Part shown: piece after piece, positions 28,122-39,195 of the stretch
How positions within the stretch are numbered: the stretch's first letter is position 1
How the letters are laid out: the number at the start of each line of letters is the position of its first letter
Assembly (NCBI GenBank): GCA_011089965.1
Contig: JAANAU010000024.1
Location: 1-53,798, forward strand
DNA: 53,798 nucleotides
From: Magnetococcales bacterium
GTDB taxonomy: Bacteria > Pseudomonadota > Magnetococcia > Magnetococcales > Magnetaquicoccaceae
Direction of reading: 5' to 3'
Translations under genes and position numbers: made by a program
Notes under the pieces: model-generated
Database searches by the model: none
The model's input: the letters and a program-made list of their open reading frames with translations, nothing else
What the model was told of the DNA's origin: nothing

Positions 28122-29032
28122 TAAGTGGCCGACTGGAACTGGTTGCGCCCTTGCCGTTTGGCGGAATACAACAGACGATCTGCTGCCGTCAATATCTCTT
28201 CCGGTTCCAACCCCCTTTGTGGTGTGATCGAAACCACCCCCATACTCAAAGTGACAATGTCTGACACCTCGGAACGGGGATGAGGAATGGCCAAAGCCGC
28301 CACAGCCTGCTGGATCTTTTCCGCCGTATGAATGGCTCCGGGCAGAGGGGTTTCCGGCAGGATGCACGCAAACTCCTCCCCCCCATACCGGGCCACCAGA
28401 TCGGTCTTGCGCTCCAGGGCACGGGAGAGTGCACCGGCAATCTGCCGCAAACAGTGATCACCCGCCTGATGACCATGATGGTCATTGAACTTCTTGAAAT
28501 AATCCACATCAATCAACATCGCGGACAACCGGGTCTCATGCCGCAATCCCCGATGCCATTCCAGACGCAAAAATTCGTCCATGGTGCGACGATTGGGAAT
28601 CCCGGTCAATCCATCCATGGCTGCCAATCGCTTCAACAGATCATTCTTGCGTTTCAGATCGATATGAGTGCGCACCCGAGCGCGCAACAAAAACGGTTTC
28701 ACCGGTTTGGTCACATAATCAACCCCACCAACCTCAAAACCGATGGCCTCAAACTGCTCTTCACTCATGGCGGTCACAAAAATCACCGGAATATCCCGCG
28801 TCTCCGGACGATTTTTGAGTTGGCGACACACCTCATATCCATCCGTGACCGGCATGATCACATCCATCAGGATCAAATCCGGCTCTTTCTGTGCAGCCAA
28901 ATGGAATGCCCGACTTGGATCCGTGGTGAAAAGAACACGATGATCGGGCTGCAACAACTTGGCCAGCACCTCGATATTGGTCGGTTCATCATCCACGATC
29001 AGAACCGTTGCCAGACTATATTCCTGATTCAT
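28094..29032 (-). CDS. REC-GGDEF diguanylate cyclase response regulator
   Basis: Predicted to make c-di-GMP from GTP when its receiver is phosphorylated. Of 312 residues, 1-130 form a receiver domain ([30 protein letters not shown] with the conserved Lys), and about 145-310 form the GGDEF domain. The active site is RYGGEEF near 235, with an upstream [10 protein letters not shown] motif and [10 protein letters not shown] metal/GTP region. No clear RxxD inhibitory site was found. Starts at 29032 and 29050 are possible; 29032 follows a GGGGGA run. Its 5' end overlaps the upstream hybrid kinase by 17 nt, so the two are probably one signalling unit. Confidence 0.9.
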   Translation of the reverse strand: MNQEYSLATVLIVDDEPTNIEVLAKLLQPDHRVLFTTDPSRAFHLAAQKEPDLILMDVIMPVTDGYEVCRQLKNRPETRDIPVIFVTAMSEEQFEAIGFEVGGVDYVTKPVKPFLLRARVRTHIDLKRKNDLLKRLAAMDGLTGIPNRRTMDEFLRLEWHRGLRHETRLSAMLIDVDYFKKFNDHHGHQAGDHCLRQIAGALSRALERKTDLVARYGGEEFACILPETPLPGAIHTAEKIQQAVAALAIPHPRSEVSDIVTLSMGVVSITPQRGLEPEEILTAADRLLYSAKRQGRNQFQSATYQPERLASV

Positions 29033-31406
29033 CTCGTCTTCTTCCCCCATCAATCCCTGTGAGCACGTCACGTGGCATGGCCAGAACCAACAAACGTGCC
29101 GCTTCGGTAAAATTCAGTTGATCGAAACACTCTCCAATCTGTTCCAATGTTGCGGTCGGAATCCGGGACACCAAACCAGCGTGCAATTGATGAAATAAAG
29201 CGCGAGCCTGAAAATCACCATCTTCCACCAGACGCAACAACTCCTGAATCTGGGTATCGGAACAAGGCTCTCTCGTTGCAACCACAATCGGCTCATCCTG
29301 AACATGCGCATAACGCCCCACCCAATCCAGAATCGCAGAAACAACTTTAGTAAGTTCAATATTCAACTCATCAAGAGTATGGCGCAACGCCTCCAACTGC
29401 CCGGATACAGCCTCCTCTTCCAGACGGGCTGCCAGGGCAGCCACGCCATTGGCAGAAATATTGGCCGCCACCCCTTTCAAGGCGTGAGCAGCATTGCGGC
29501 AACCCGTGAGATCAGCGGCACTCAGCCGTTCCTTGAGCAGTGCCACTTTTTGTCCATGTGAAACAATGAAACGCTCCAACAATCGGATCACCAACTCTCG
29601 ATCCCCATCCAAACGTTCCATGAGCTGTGGCAAATCGATTCCGGACAACGGTGGCAGTTGAGGGGCATCGGTCGGTTGAATCGCCTGCACAACCGCTGGT
29701 TCCTGACGCACAGGAATACGCACCCGACCAACCAGATGCATGGACAGGACACTGAACATGCGTGCCACATGCACCGGTTTGGTCAGATAGTCGTTCATGC
29801 CCAACTCCAGACAACGTTCTTTTTCGCTGACCAGGGCATTGGCCGTCATGGCAATGATCGGCAGACGCTCCTTGGAAAAGTGCTGTCTTAACTTCCGCGT
29901 GGCCTCGTAGCCATCCATGACCGGCATTTGCAAATCCATCAACACACAATCAAACCCGTTTGGTTGTTCCTGGAGACGCTCCACTGCCTCCTGTCCATGC
30001 ACTGCCCTTTCCACCTCCAGACCGCTGCGTTTCAGAATGGCCTTGACCACCTGCCAGTTCAGGTCATGATCCTCCACCACCAAAATGCGCGCTCCTTGCG
30101 GCACATCCATCCGTGGCACGGACGAACGCCCGGTTTGTTGCCGTTTTCTTTCATCCTCCGAGAGATTCGACCAGGGAAAAAAGATCGTGAAAAAAAACTC
30201 ACTTCCTGAACCCGGCCAGCTTTGCACCTCCAGTGCCCCCTCCATCAACTCCACCAGATTGCGACAGATCGCCAACCCCAATCCGGTCCCGCCATAGGTG
30301 CGCGTGGTGGTGGAGTCCACCTGCACAAACGGTTTGAACAGCCCGGCTGTCTGTTCATCCGTCATGCCGATGCCGGTGTCCCGCACCCGAAAACGCAAAC
30401 CGATCCGTTCGGTACTCCGTTCAACCTCCTCAATGCGAAAGGAGATGGTTCCACGTTGGGTGAATTTGATGGCATTGCTGCCCAGATTGATTAAAACCTG
30501 TTCCAGACGCAATGCATCGCCAACCAACAGGCGTGGCAGATCGGTGGGCAACTGTTGAAGGATTTTCAATCCTTTTTCCTTGGCCTTGCCCGCAATCAAT
30601 CCCATCACCCGTTCCAGCACCTCCTCCAGCCGGAACGGCAAATGCTCCAGTTCCATCTTCCCGGATTCGATTTTGGAAAAATCAAGAATATCGTTGATAA
30701 CGCCCAACAGGGTATCGGCAGCCATCCGGATCTGTCCCATGCGCAGCCGCTGTTCCGGGGTGAGAGGACTTTGACTGAGCAGATACCCCATGCCGATGAT
30801 GGTATTCATCGGAGTGCGCAACTCATGGCTCATGTTGGCCAGAAACAGGCTCTTGGCCAAAGTCGCGCTCTCCGCCACATCCTTGGCCTCGCGCAAGGCA
30901 CTCTCCATCTGCATGCGTTCGGAGATGTCCAAGCCCATACCAACCAACAAGGGTTGACCATAGAGATCCACACGCTTGCCAATAAAATAATGAGGCGTGA
31001 CCGTTCCCACCCGGGAGACAATGCTGGCCAAAGCGGTGGCGCTCCCCTCCACAAACACCTGCTGTACCCGCTCCCGGATCAACTCTTGTTCTGAACCTTG
31101 GAAAAACTCTTCGGGTGAAGCTTGCGCCATCTCTTCCGGAAGATAGCCGGTCAACTGCTCCAATTGTTTGTTCCACATCCGGAAACGGCCATCCGGGGTG
31201 ATGACGTAGAAGACTCCGGGCAAGGCATTGACCAGTTCCCGGATAAAATCACGCTCCTGCCGCATGTTTTCCGAGATTTGACGATACCGCTCCTCACTGG
31301 CGCGCAAGGCCTGGGTCACCCGGTCATGACGCCGGTAGGCCCGCCACGCCACCAACAATACCGATACGCCAACCAGAACCACCACAGGCAACCACAGATG
31401 GGTCAT
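29016..31406 (-). CDS. Hybrid sensor histidine kinase (TM-PAS-HisKA-HATPase-REC-HPt)
   Basis: 796 residues. One membrane helix at about 5-20, a PAS domain at about 60-170, HisKA with [13 protein letters not shown] near 195, ATPase boxes [17 protein letters not shown] and [13 protein letters not shown], a receiver with [11 protein letters not shown] near 500, and an HPt domain with [10 protein letters not shown] near 680. The last 70 residues ([19 protein letters not shown] region) recur at the end of the neighbouring kinase. Start ATG 31406 lies 4 nt after the stop of that kinase; GTG 31409 is also possible. It has almost no periplasmic part, so it probably senses inside the cell. Close motif identity with its neighbour indicates tandem duplication. 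Confidence 0.86.
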   Translation of the reverse strand: MTHLWLPVVVLVGVSVLLVAWRAYRRHDRVTQALRASEERYRQISENMRQERDFIRELVNALPGVFYVITPDGRFRMWNKQLEQLTGYLPEEMAQASPEEFFQGSEQELIRERVQQVFVEGSATALASIVSRVGTVTPHYFIGKRVDLYGQPLLVGMGLDISERMQMESALREAKDVAESATLAKSLFLANMSHELRTPMNTIIGMGYLLSQSPLTPEQRLRMGQIRMAADTLLGVINDILDFSKIESGKMELEHLPFRLEEVLERVMGLIAGKAKEKGLKILQQLPTDLPRLLVGDALRLEQVLINLGSNAIKFTQRGTISFRIEEVERSTERIGLRFRVRDTGIGMTDEQTAGLFKPFVQVDSTTTRTYGGTGLGLAICRNLVELMEGALEVQSWPGSGSEFFFTIFFPWSNLSEDERKRQQTGRSSVPRMDVPQGARILVVEDHDLNWQVVKAILKRSGLEVERAVHGQEAVERLQEQPNGFDCVLMDLQMPVMDGYEATRKLRQHFSKERLPIIAMTANALVSEKERCLELGMNDYLTKPVHVARMFSVLSMHLVGRVRIPVRQEPAVVQAIQPTDAPQLPPLSGIDLPQLMERLDGDRELVIRLLERFIVSHGQKVALLKERLSAADLTGCRNAAHALKGVAANISANGVAALAARLEEEAVSGQLEALRHTLDELNIELTKVVSAILDWVGRYAHVQDEPIVVATREPCSDTQIQELLRLVEDGDFQARALFHQLHAGLVSRIPTATLEQIGECFDQLNFTEAARLLVLAMPRDVLTGIDGGRRRDESGI

Positions 31407-31410
31407 CACA

Positions 31411-34400
31411 TCATTGAACTCCTTCCAGGAGCGCCACCAGCGCCTCGGCAGCAGCATCGAACTCCAGCATCTCCACGTGCTGATCGATTCGCGCCAACCA
31501 CTCCGCATCCCCATGCTGCGCCAACAGGTCACGCAACGAGGCATACAGATTGCGTGCCTGAAAATCTCCGTCCACCAATAACCGATGCAAACGGTGCAGC
31601 TCAGCCAATGGCAAGGACACAGATCCCGCAGGTGGATCCGCAGCCGCCACCTTCACCACTCTCTCACCCTCCTCCCAGCCATGGATGGCATCGACAAGCT
31701 GGTTGATTTCCGCGCACAAGCTCCCCAGCAGATCCCGGCACCCTGCGGAATCGCCGTTTACGACCAACCCCTCCATCTGCCCGGCCAATCCGGCAATCGA
31801 ATGGGCAGCCAGATTCCCGGCAACCCCTTTGATGCCGTGCAACACCTGACGCGCTCCCTCCAGATCGCCGCCCTCCAGACACTCCCCCACGCGCACTCCG
31901 GAATCGCGATGCAAGAGGGCAAACTGCCGCACCATCCGCCGGAACATCTCCCCATCCCCATCCAACCGTTCTGCGACCTCCGCAAGATCAATGCCTGCCA
32001 ACTCCGGGAAATGGCCACGCTCTCTCCCGGGGTCAATCGACTCAAAACGGGCAGGAGCAACACCCTGGATCCTTGATGGCAGATGGGCTGCCAGTAACGC
32101 ATACAACTGTCGGACATGAACCGGTTTGGTCAAATAGTCATTCATGCCCAAGGCCAGACAGTGATCCTTTTCGCTCTTCAGGGCATTGGCCGTCATGGCA
32201 ATAATGGGCAAACGTTGCGCATCGAAGTGAACGCGCAATCGTTTGGTCGCCTCATACCCATCCATGATCGGCATATGCAGATCCATCAACACGGCATCAA
32301 ACCGGTTCGGCTCTGCCAACAGACGCGCAACTGCTTCAGCGCCATTAACGGCGTTCTCCGCATGAATCCCGGCCCGAGACAGGATCCCTTCGGCCACCTG
32401 CCAGTTGATCTCGTGATCTTCCACCACCAGAATGCGTGCGCCACGGATCTGTTCCGGAATCCCCTCGATCTGGCCGGAACTCCTGGCATCCTCGCGAACC
32501 GGCACCCCCTTGCCCAACACCTCCTGCAAGGTATTCAACAGCAAGGACGGGGTGACAGGCTTGAGCATGAATCCATCAACCCCCACGGCACGCGCATCCT
32601 GCATCACATCCTGCCGACCAAATGCAGTCACCATGATCACCTGGGTCGATTCCATGGCCGCATTGGCGCGAATGCGGCGTGCGGTTTCGATCCCATTCAT
32701 GCCGGGCATCTGCCAATCCAACAGGATCACGTCATAGGGAGGCTCACCGGCAGCCACCACCCGTTCCAACTCGGCCAGCGCCTCCTGTCCGGAAGAGACG
32801 ATGAGTACATGACATTCCAACCCTTGCGCCATTTCACTCAGAATTTGCCGCGCACTTTCATTATCATCAACTATCAGAAGCCGTAACGGACAAGGTTCAT
32901 CGTCTTCTTTGGCAGGTTGAAAACGTACCATATTGGTCTCTTCCGGTTGACGATCCAATGACACCACAAAAGCAAATTCACTGCCCTCGCCCGGAGTGCT
33001 GCTGACCGTAAAAGAGCCATGCATCTGATCCACCAGATTTTTGCAAATCGCCAGACCCAACCCGGTGCCCCCATAATAACGGGTGGTGGATGAGTCAGCC
33101 TGGGAAAAAGGCTTGAACAGGCCCGCAATCTGCTCTTCGGTCAAACCAATGCCGCTGTCACGCACCGAAAAACGCAGCAAAGCCGTCCCGGCCGTGACCT
33201 CCAGAGGCTCCACCCGAAACACGATTTCACCACTCCGGGTAAATTTGACGGCATTGGTTCCCAGGTTGATCAGGATCTGTTCCAACCGCAAGGCATCCCC
33301 GATCAACGAACGCGGCAGATCCGGTGGCAAGGCAAACAGAATCTCCAGCCCCTTCTCTTCGGCCCGCATGGCCACCATGCCCGCCACCTTCTCCAGCACC
33401 ATCCCCAGTTCAAAGGGTTCGTGTTCCAGCTCCATGCGTCCGGCCTCGATTTTGGAGAAATCGAGAATATCGTTGATGATCCCCAGCAAGGTCTCGGCAG
33501 CGGATTGGATCTTGCGCATGCGGGAGTGCTGACTGGGCGTAAGGGCCGATTGGGACAGCAGATAACCCATACCGATGATGGTGTTCATCGGAGTACGGAT
33601 CTCGTGACTCATGTTGGCCAGAAACAGGCTTTTGGCCCGATTGGCAGCTTCGGCACTCTCTTTGGCGGCCAGCAACAACTCGGCAGCATGCTTGCGTTCC
33701 GTGATGTCGCGAATCACGGCAGAAAAAAAACGTACCCCATCCGCATGGGTCCAGGTATTCAGCGACAACTCCAATGGAAACTCGGTCCCATCCTTACGCA
33801 ACCCTGCCATCTCCACAGTTTGACCAATCAACGGCGCAATCCCTCGCTCCAGAAAACGCCCGAAACCAAACCGATGCGCTTCCACATAACGTTCCGGGAT
33901 CAATCGATCCAGTTTCTGGCCCATGATCTCGGTACGGGTATATCCAAACAGCTCCTCTGCCCCTTTGTTCCAGAAAATAACGGTCTGTTCATAATCGGTG
34001 GCAATGATCGCGTCCCGTATGGAGAGGGTAACGGAGCGGAACCGCTCTTCGCTGGCCTGGAGCCGTGCCAGGGTCTGTTCGTGCCGGATCACCTCCTGAC
34101 GCATCTGCTGGTTGCTTGACTCGGCAGCGGCAATGGCATCGTTCAAGGAGGCCAGCATCTGCCTGCGCTCGGAGATGTCCCGCAAAAAGGCGGTAAAAAA
34201 AGTATAATTCTCACCTGGAATCACGGTGATGGCGATCTCGGTGGGAATGCGATCCCCGCGCGCGTTGATCGCATCCAACTCGATATGCTGGTTGATCACC
34301 CGTTTCTCACCCGTGGCCACATAACGCGCCAGACCACGCCGATGGGCCTCACGCATCTCAGGCGGAATGATGGTCTCGCTGATATCGCGCCCCAACACAT

Positions 34401-35571
34401 CTTCCTTGTTGAATCCGAAAATCCGCTCGGCAGCGCGGTTGAATTCCAGGATGTATCCGTGTGTGTCGATGGAAATGATGGCATCCAGTGCGGTATTGAG
34501 AATGGCCCGGGTGCGCGCCTCCCCATGCCGAAGATCTGCGGTGGCCTTGCGCAGGTTGGCTTCCACCCGCCGCAACAGCACATGAAAGATCCAACCCAAA
34601 AACAAGGCGCTCAACACAATACCAATGATCACGCGCGTTTTATGGGCACTAACGACCTTTTCCAGAGGTTGATCCTCGAATAACACCACCAGCCTGGCCA
34701 CAACCCGACCCTCGACATCCGACAACGGCATGATGAAATAGTGAATATGGCTCACCCCACTCGTCTCATCCAGGCCAGAAGAAAACGAACCGGCCATGCG
34801 TTGTTCCTCCTGAATCCGGGCCATGAACTCACTGGGGGGCATACCTCTGGTTCCACCCGCATACACAATATCGGGAAAACGATCCCACTCTTCGGGCGCT
34901 TCGGGCGGATCCATGCGATGTTGCCAGGCTGTGGCTTCCAGAAACTGTTTCTCGATGAACAGATGGATGTCCACATGCAGGCTCGCATGGAGCAGATTCA
35001 TCAGAACCGGCAACTCCTTGCCGATCTCCAGATAGCCGATCACCTCCCCATTGACCTCCCAGGGCAGAACCACCCGCAAGGTCAAACCACCGGTCACGCC
35101 AAGCTCCAGACCTGCCGCGATCTGACGGGTCTCTTTGGCCTTGCGCAAGGTGGCCCGCTTGATCAGGTCTCCATGTTTGCCGGGATGGTGTACCCGCAGA
35201 AACACCACCCCTTCCGGCTCATGGAGATACAAATGGGAGATCCCCTGAATCTGCTTCCAACGCGCAAACAGCGTCGCCGTCTCCTGCAACGCCCCATCCC
35301 GGTCTCTGATCCGAAACCGCTTTTCCAGGAGCTGGTCACGGCTCAGTCCCAGCAACAATCCTTCCATGTGTCGCTGCTGTTCTTGAACGATTTCATAAAA
35401 AAAATCATGTATTTGTTGTTGAAAATAAAAGGTAAGGCTCTGCTCCTGTTCACGGTGCATCCAGTGCAGCGAAAAAAGGAAGATGACGACCAGCGCACCA
35501 AAAGCAAAAAGAAACGAAGCGATGATCGGCTGTCGAATCCGCCAAAGGCGTGTATCGGAGGGCTGGCTCAT
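31411..35571 (-). CDS. Large hybrid histidine kinase (dCACHE-like sensor, 2 PAS, 2 REC, HPt)
   Basis: 1386 residues. The N-terminus has a membrane helix at about 14-37, a periplasmic sensor of about 260 residues resembling a double-CACHE domain ([20 protein letters not shown] near 170) and a second helix near 310. Two PAS domains follow at about 345-470 and 500-640, then HisKA ([13 protein letters not shown] near 660), ATPase boxes ([30 protein letters not shown]), two receivers ([22 protein letters not shown]) and an HPt ([10 protein letters not shown] near 1250). The complete internal phosphorelay allows output to a separate regulator, plausibly the GGDEF protein. No Shine-Dalgarno is visible before ATG 35571. 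A set of GTTACA repeats lies upstream. Confidence 0.88.
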   Translation of the reverse strand: MSQPSDTRLWRIRQPIIASFLFAFGALVVIFLFSLHWMHREQEQSLTFYFQQQIHDFFYEIVQEQQRHMEGLLLGLSRDQLLEKRFRIRDRDGALQETATLFARWKQIQGISHLYLHEPEGVVFLRVHHPGKHGDLIKRATLRKAKETRQIAAGLELGVTGGLTLRVVLPWEVNGEVIGYLEIGKELPVLMNLLHASLHVDIHLFIEKQFLEATAWQHRMDPPEAPEEWDRFPDIVYAGGTRGMPPSEFMARIQEEQRMAGSFSSGLDETSGVSHIHYFIMPLSDVEGRVVARLVVLFEDQPLEKVVSAHKTRVIIGIVLSALFLGWIFHVLLRRVEANLRKATADLRHGEARTRAILNTALDAIISIDTHGYILEFNRAAERIFGFNKEDVLGRDISETIIPPEMREAHRRGLARYVATGEKRVINQHIELDAINARGDRIPTEIAITVIPGENYTFFTAFLRDISERRQMLASLNDAIAAAESSNQQMRQEVIRHEQTLARLQASEERFRSVTLSIRDAIIATDYEQTVIFWNKGAEELFGYTRTEIMGQKLDRLIPERYVEAHRFGFGRFLERGIAPLIGQTVEMAGLRKDGTEFPLELSLNTWTHADGVRFFSAVIRDITERKHAAELLLAAKESAEAANRAKSLFLANMSHEIRTPMNTIIGMGYLLSQSALTPSQHSRMRKIQSAAETLLGIINDILDFSKIEAGRMELEHEPFELGMVLEKVAGMVAMRAEEKGLEILFALPPDLPRSLIGDALRLEQILINLGTNAVKFTRSGEIVFRVEPLEVTAGTALLRFSVRDSGIGLTEEQIAGLFKPFSQADSSTTRYYGGTGLGLAICKNLVDQMHGSFTVSSTPGEGSEFAFVVSLDRQPEETNMVRFQPAKEDDEPCPLRLLIVDDNESARQILSEMAQGLECHVLIVSSGQEALAELERVVAAGEPPYDVILLDWQMPGMNGIETARRIRANAAMESTQVIMVTAFGRQDVMQDARAVGVDGFMLKPVTPSLLLNTLQEVLGKGVPVREDARSSGQIEGIPEQIRGARILVVEDHEINWQVAEGILSRAGIHAENAVNGAEAVARLLAEPNRFDAVLMDLHMPIMDGYEATKRLRVHFDAQRLPIIAMTANALKSEKDHCLALGMNDYLTKPVHVRQLYALLAAHLPSRIQGVAPARFESIDPGRERGHFPELAGIDLAEVAERLDGDGEMFRRMVRQFALLHRDSGVRVGECLEGGDLEGARQVLHGIKGVAGNLAAHSIAGLAGQMEGLVVNGDSAGCRDLLGSLCAEINQLVDAIHGWEEGERVVKVAAADPPAGSVSLPLAELHRLHRLLVDGDFQARNLYASLRDLLAQHGDAEWLARIDQHVEMLEFDAAAEALVALLEGVQ

Positions 35572-35612
35572 GGCAATAGATATGAAGAATAGGTAATATT
35601 CATCGTTCTCTG

Positions 35613-35694
35613 GTTACAAAATCGACACTGACAATCCTGAATGAAGTGTTACATATTTTTCACAAGATTTCCATCCATGTTACATTCTGATACA
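35613..35694. promoter_or_regulatory. Repeated GTTACA elements upstream of the hybrid-kinase operon
   Basis: GTTACA (TGTAAC on the minus strand) occurs at 35613-35618, 35648-35653 and 35679-35684, with a variant GATACA at 35689-35694. They lie in the AT-rich 155-bp gap between the hybrid kinase and the nuclease gene, 42-124 nt before the kinase start. Clustering of one hexamer suggests an operator, but no regulator can be named. Confidence 0.35.
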
Positions 35695-35726
35695 TAACCG
35701 GATCATCACATCTTGAGCTGCTGAAG

Positions 35727-36263
35727 CTACTCACGACGCGGATGGGTCTGTTTCCACACCCATGGCGGGGTGGGTTGCGGATCAGACCAGAGGCCGATGC
35801 GGCGGCTGCGCGCACTCTGTTCCAAACGCTTGAGCTGATGATCATCGGAAAAATATTGATGCCGCCAGGCCAATCCGGCACGAACCAATGACAGCCCCAG
35901 CTCCTCTCCTCCTTCGGGGGTCACCCAGGCCACCAGTCGCCCAAAACGATCCCTCTCCTTCTCCCGCACCCAAACCAAACGTTTTTCCACCAGACGGACG
36001 GCATACGTTCTGGCCTCTTCGGCAAAGGGCTGACCATGTTCCGGGGTATCCACTCCGGCCAGACGAATCTTTTCCACACCTTTTGCCCGCTCCACCCGCA
36101 ACGTATCCCCATCCAACACCCGCTCCACCCGTCCACGCCACTCCCCCGCTGCCAGCATGCCGGGCGCGCACATCCACGCAATCCACACAATCTTGCCAAT
36201 ACCCAGAAAAAAAACCCGGCATTGACGCCCAAAAGGGACTATACTGGTACTCCGAATCATCAT
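35727..36263 (-). CDS. Secreted thermonuclease-like (SNase) protein
   Basis: 178 residues with an N-terminal hydrophobic segment ending in A-rich GMLAAG near residue 40, probably a signal peptide. The SNase fold follows: VLDGDTLRV, KIRLAGVDTPEHGQPF (Arg, Asp and Glu of the active site) and ERDRFGRLVAWV with the second catalytic Arg, then a C-terminal helix. It should cut nucleic acids in the periplasm or outside with Ca2+. ATG 36263 has AAGGGG 8 nt upstream; ATG 36281 is also in frame. It is divergent from cheV. Confidence 0.85.
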   Translation of the reverse strand: MMIRSTSIVPFGRQCRVFFLGIGKIVWIAWMCAPGMLAAGEWRGRVERVLDGDTLRVERAKGVEKIRLAGVDTPEHGQPFAEEARTYAVRLVEKRLVWVREKERDRFGRLVAWVTPEGGEELGLSLVRAGLAWRHQYFSDDHQLKRLEQSARSRRIGLWSDPQPTPPWVWKQTHPRRE

Positions 36264-36313
36264 CACCTCAACCCCTTTCATCCGGACCAAGGACAGCAGT
36301 AAGGAGAATCCAT

Positions 36314-37243
36314 ATGTCAGAAGCAAACTTCCTGGCCGATGTCAACAAACGCGCCAACCTCGCCTTCAGCAATGAAATGGAGATGCTGACCTTTGTCCTG
36401 ACCGATGGCCAACTCTATGGTTTAAACGTTTTCAAAATCATTGAAATCCTCGAATGCCCCAAAAACATTACCCGCATACCCCAATCCCACCCGGCCATCA
36501 AAGGAACCATCGACTTCCGTGGCCATGCCATCAACCTGTTGGATCTCTCGGATGCCTTGGGGCTGGAACCGATCCGCTATCAGGACCGACTCAGCTATGT
36601 ATTGGTGTGCGAATACAGCACGTCGATTCAAGGTTTTCTGGTCAGTGAACCCGACCGGTTGATCCAGAAAAGCTGGAGCGATGTCATCCGACCCGACGGC
36701 TCTTTGTATAATGCCAGCTACCTGACCGCCATCACCTACGATGGAGAACGCACGGTACAGATTCTCGACGTGGAAAAAATCCTTGGGGACATCATCGGCA
36801 TCGAAGATGTTATTGCCTCGGATTTGACCCAACGGGCACAACGGTTGCAGGTGGAGAAATTTCACGTCCTGGCCGTGGACGACTCCAACGCGGCCCGCCA
36901 ACTGATGGCCTCGGCCTTTACGCAACTCGGTCTGAAACATACCATGTTCGACAGCGCAGACAAGGCCCTGGCCGAATTGGAACGGTGCATCTCGGCAGGT
37001 GTGGTGCCTTACAACATCATCTTCTCCGATATCGAAATGCCGGTCATGGATGGGTTCACCTTTACCCGCAAAGTCAAACAGAACCCCAAGCTGGCCCATA
37101 TCCATCTGGCGCTGCACAGCTCACTGAGCAACAAATCCAATCAGGAGAAGGCCAGTCAAATGGGAGCCGATGCCTTTATCCCGAAATTCCAACCCAATAA
37201 AATCGCTGCCGCAATCCTGGACCAAATGGAACGGGTGGCCTGA
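36314..37243 (+). CDS. cheV: Chemotaxis adaptor CheV (CheW-REC)
   Basis: 309 residues: CheW-like domain at about 25-165 (YGLNVFKIIEILECP, HPAIKGTIDFRGHAINLLDLS) and a receiver at about 180-305 with DD at the acidic site and phosphoacceptor Asp in IIFSDIEMPVMDG; the Lys region is PKFQPN. It couples receptors to CheA and may adjust sensitivity when phosphorylated. AAGGAG at 36301-36306 is 7 nt before ATG 36314; the open frame further upstream is antisense to the nuclease gene. No other chemotaxis genes are in the window. It converges with the degenerate integrase gene. Confidence 0.92.
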   Translation: MSEANFLADVNKRANLAFSNEMEMLTFVLTDGQLYGLNVFKIIEILECPKNITRIPQSHPAIKGTIDFRGHAINLLDLSDALGLEPIRYQDRLSYVLVCEYSTSIQGFLVSEPDRLIQKSWSDVIRPDGSLYNASYLTAITYDGERTVQILDVEKILGDIIGIEDVIASDLTQRAQRLQVEKFHVLAVDDSNAARQLMASAFTQLGLKHTMFDSADKALAELERCISAGVVPYNIIFSDIEMPVMDGFTFTRKVKQNPKLAHIHLALHSSLSNKSNQEKASQMGADAFIPKFQPNKIAAAILDQMERVA

Positions 37244-37250
37244 TCTCTCG

Positions 37251-38171
37251 CTACTTGCCCCCCAACCCCACCTCGTCCAGACGCGCCACCAGCATCTCAA
37301 CCGCTGGACGAGGTGAACGCGGACCTCCCCGAGGCACCGGCAAGCCAGCCAATACCTGAAGTTCGATCTCGGTCAACCCGGCATCACGCATGCGCGCCAA
37401 TGCTTCCTCACGCAAATCCGCAAAACGCAACCCTTTCAAACGGGCCTGCTGCACCACGGATCGAAAACTTTTATCAATTGCCAAAGGACGTCGAATCCCG
37501 GTCGTTCCCAACGCGCCATAAAACAACAGCTCCTCATCTGCCGGACGGTCGGGATGGTGCCATGCCTTGGCAAACCAACGTTCGGCTTCCCGTGTCAAAG
37601 GCACCTGACGCCCGGGCCGGGTTGGAGTTCTGACAATGGTCACGATACGTGCTTTCAGGTTTACGTCCTGCTTGCGGATGTTCAAGATTTCATCTTTGTG
37701 CATGGCGGTCTGCAAGGCAATGCGCACGATCCAACCCAACATCGGAGAGGGACGGCGCTCACAGGCAGCAAACAGACGCACCTGTTCACCTGGACTCAAA
37801 CGCCGACTCCGCTCCACGACATCGCGAGGCGCAGCCACGCCATGGGACGGGTTGCCCGCCAACGACACACCGGACTCCAGCAACCAATCAAACAGATCGC
37901 GCAACAGATCCAGATCGCCCTGAACAATGGCGGCATTGGCTTCACGCATGCGTTGATCCCGATAACCACACAAATCCAGGGGAGTCACCTCCCCAAGCGG
38001 CATGGTGCCCAGACGGGCGGAAATCTGACGGGCCTTGCGCTGTTCGCGCGCCTGGGTGAGGGGAGACTTGCGTGCCGACACCTGCTCCACATAACCAGAG
38101 AGTGCGGCATCCAGGGAACTCTCTTCGGTAATCGGCTCTCCGACTCCCGAAGTGACACGTGAGGAACTCAT
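37251..38171 (-). CDS. Degenerate tyrosine recombinase/integrase-like protein
   Basis: 306 residues with the two-domain shape of phage-type integrases: an N-terminal SAM-like helical domain (about 20-110) and a catalytic-like domain (about 120-290). The active-site residues are mostly lost. The Box I region reads LQTAMHKDEILNIRKQDV with His-Lys where Arg is expected, the beta-hairpin Lys is not seen, Box II keeps only the Arg of ADLREEALARMRDAG and lacks the usual His residues, and no Tyr follows in the last 60 residues. Recombination activity is unlikely; a DNA-binding role is possible. It overlaps the TetR gene by 4 bp at its start. Confidence 0.7.
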   Translation of the reverse strand: MSSSRVTSGVGEPITEESSLDAALSGYVEQVSARKSPLTQAREQRKARQISARLGTMPLGEVTPLDLCGYRDQRMREANAAIVQGDLDLLRDLFDWLLESGVSLAGNPSHGVAAPRDVVERSRRLSPGEQVRLFAACERRPSPMLGWIVRIALQTAMHKDEILNIRKQDVNLKARIVTIVRTPTRPGRQVPLTREAERWFAKAWHHPDRPADEELLFYGALGTTGIRRPLAIDKSFRSVVQQARLKGLRFADLREEALARMRDAGLTEIELQVLAGLPVPRGGPRSPRPAVEMLVARLDEVGLGGK

Positions 38172-38782
38172 CCGTGACCGGAGTCGTTGCCGTTCAATCC
38201 ATACAACAGCAAACGAGCCAAATGGGCCGCAATGCGCTCGGCATCCTCATGCTCAGGATGACAACCAGGAAGACGCTTGCGAATCGGGGTCAGTTGAAAA
38301 TGAGACAACACCAAACCAAGAATGGCAAAAAACAACAAATGCTCATCCACCCTGCCGCGCGCCAAAGTGGCCATGGTGGTCTTGCACCGTTCATAGACCG
38401 GCATAAAAATCCGATCCAGCAACAGGCGCAGTCGTTGCTCATCGGCATCGCTCATTTCCCGTTGCAACAACGAACGCAGAATGACATCCCCTCCCAGGAT
38501 CTCGATCCAGAATGAAATCAAGCGTCGCAACCGCCCGTCAGGATCCGGAGACGCATGGAGTTCAGAGGAGAGACTGTCCACCTTGTCGGCAAAGGCATAC
38601 TCAAGCGCCTGATAATACAAAGTCTCTTTGCCGGAAAAGTGATTGTAGAGGGCGGCGGCAGTAATCCCGACGGTTTGCGCGATATCGCGCATGGCCACTC
38701 CGTTGTAACCACGGGCAGCAAACAATGGCAGGGATGCCTCCAGGATCTTGACCGCAGTTTTGGAATAACCGGAAATATTCAT
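38168..38782 (-). CDS. TetR-family transcriptional regulator
   Basis: 204 residues. The N-terminal helix-turn-helix region reads FAARGYNGVAMRDIAQTVGITAAALYNHFSGKETLY (given as two joined pieces around residues 21-56), typical of TetR. The C-terminal ligand domain has RLRRLISFWIEILGG near 85. It overlaps the receiver gene upstream and the degenerate integrase downstream by 4 bp each, so all three are translated as one coupled unit. The ligand is unknown. Confidence 0.9.
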   Translation of the reverse strand: MNISGYSKTAVKILEASLPLFAARGYNGVAMRDIAQTVGITAAALYNHFSGKETLYYQALEYAFADKVDSLSSELHASPDPDGRLRRLISFWIEILGGDVILRSLLQREMSDADEQRLRLLLDRIFMPVYERCKTTMATLARGRVDEHLLFFAILGLVLSHFQLTPIRKRLPGCHPEHEDAERIAAHLARLLLYGLNGNDSGHG

Positions 38783-39189
38783 GATGCAAACTCAGAAATC
38801 AAACCATAATTACGTACCTTCTCCAACAATGCGGCCCGCCGGATCGGCTTGCCCAGATAGGCATTGCACCCTCCCTGGTCAAAGGAGCGGATGATGGAGT
38901 CCAGGGTATCCAGGGCAGTGGTCATGATCACCACCGCCTCATCATGGGCCGAAATCTGACGGGATTTCTCCTCGGCACGAATGGCCTGCACCGCCTCGTG
39001 ACCATCCATTTCAGGCATCATGATATCCATGCACACCAGTTGGAACGGTTCGTTCTGATCCAATGCCGCACAAAAGGCACTCACAGCCTCCATCCCGTTA
39101 TCCACCTCATGACAGGCACCATAAGGGGCCAGAATCGAGGTCAAAATGACCCGGCTGTTGATATCATCATCTGCAATCAGAATCTTCAC
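38779..39189 (-). CDS. Stand-alone response-regulator receiver protein, probably leaderless
   Basis: 136 residues, all receiver domain: acidic cluster ADDD at 6-9, phosphoacceptor D55 in LVCMDIMMPEMDG, T in IMTTALD and Lys in YLGKPIR. No output domain. GTG 39189 is the only sensible start (VKILIADDD). No Shine-Dalgarno is visible, but a sigma-70 -10 sits 7 nt upstream, so transcription would begin at the start codon itself. The gene heads an operon with TetR and degenerate integrase genes and is divergent from the M23 peptidase. Confidence 0.82.
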   Translation of the reverse strand: MKILIADDDINSRVILTSILAPYGACHEVDNGMEAVSAFCAALDQNEPFQLVCMDIMMPEMDGHEAVQAIRAEEKSRQISAHDEAVVIMTTALDTLDSIIRSFDQGGCNAYLGKPIRRAALLEKVRNYGLISEFAS

Positions 39190-39195
39190 GGTTAT

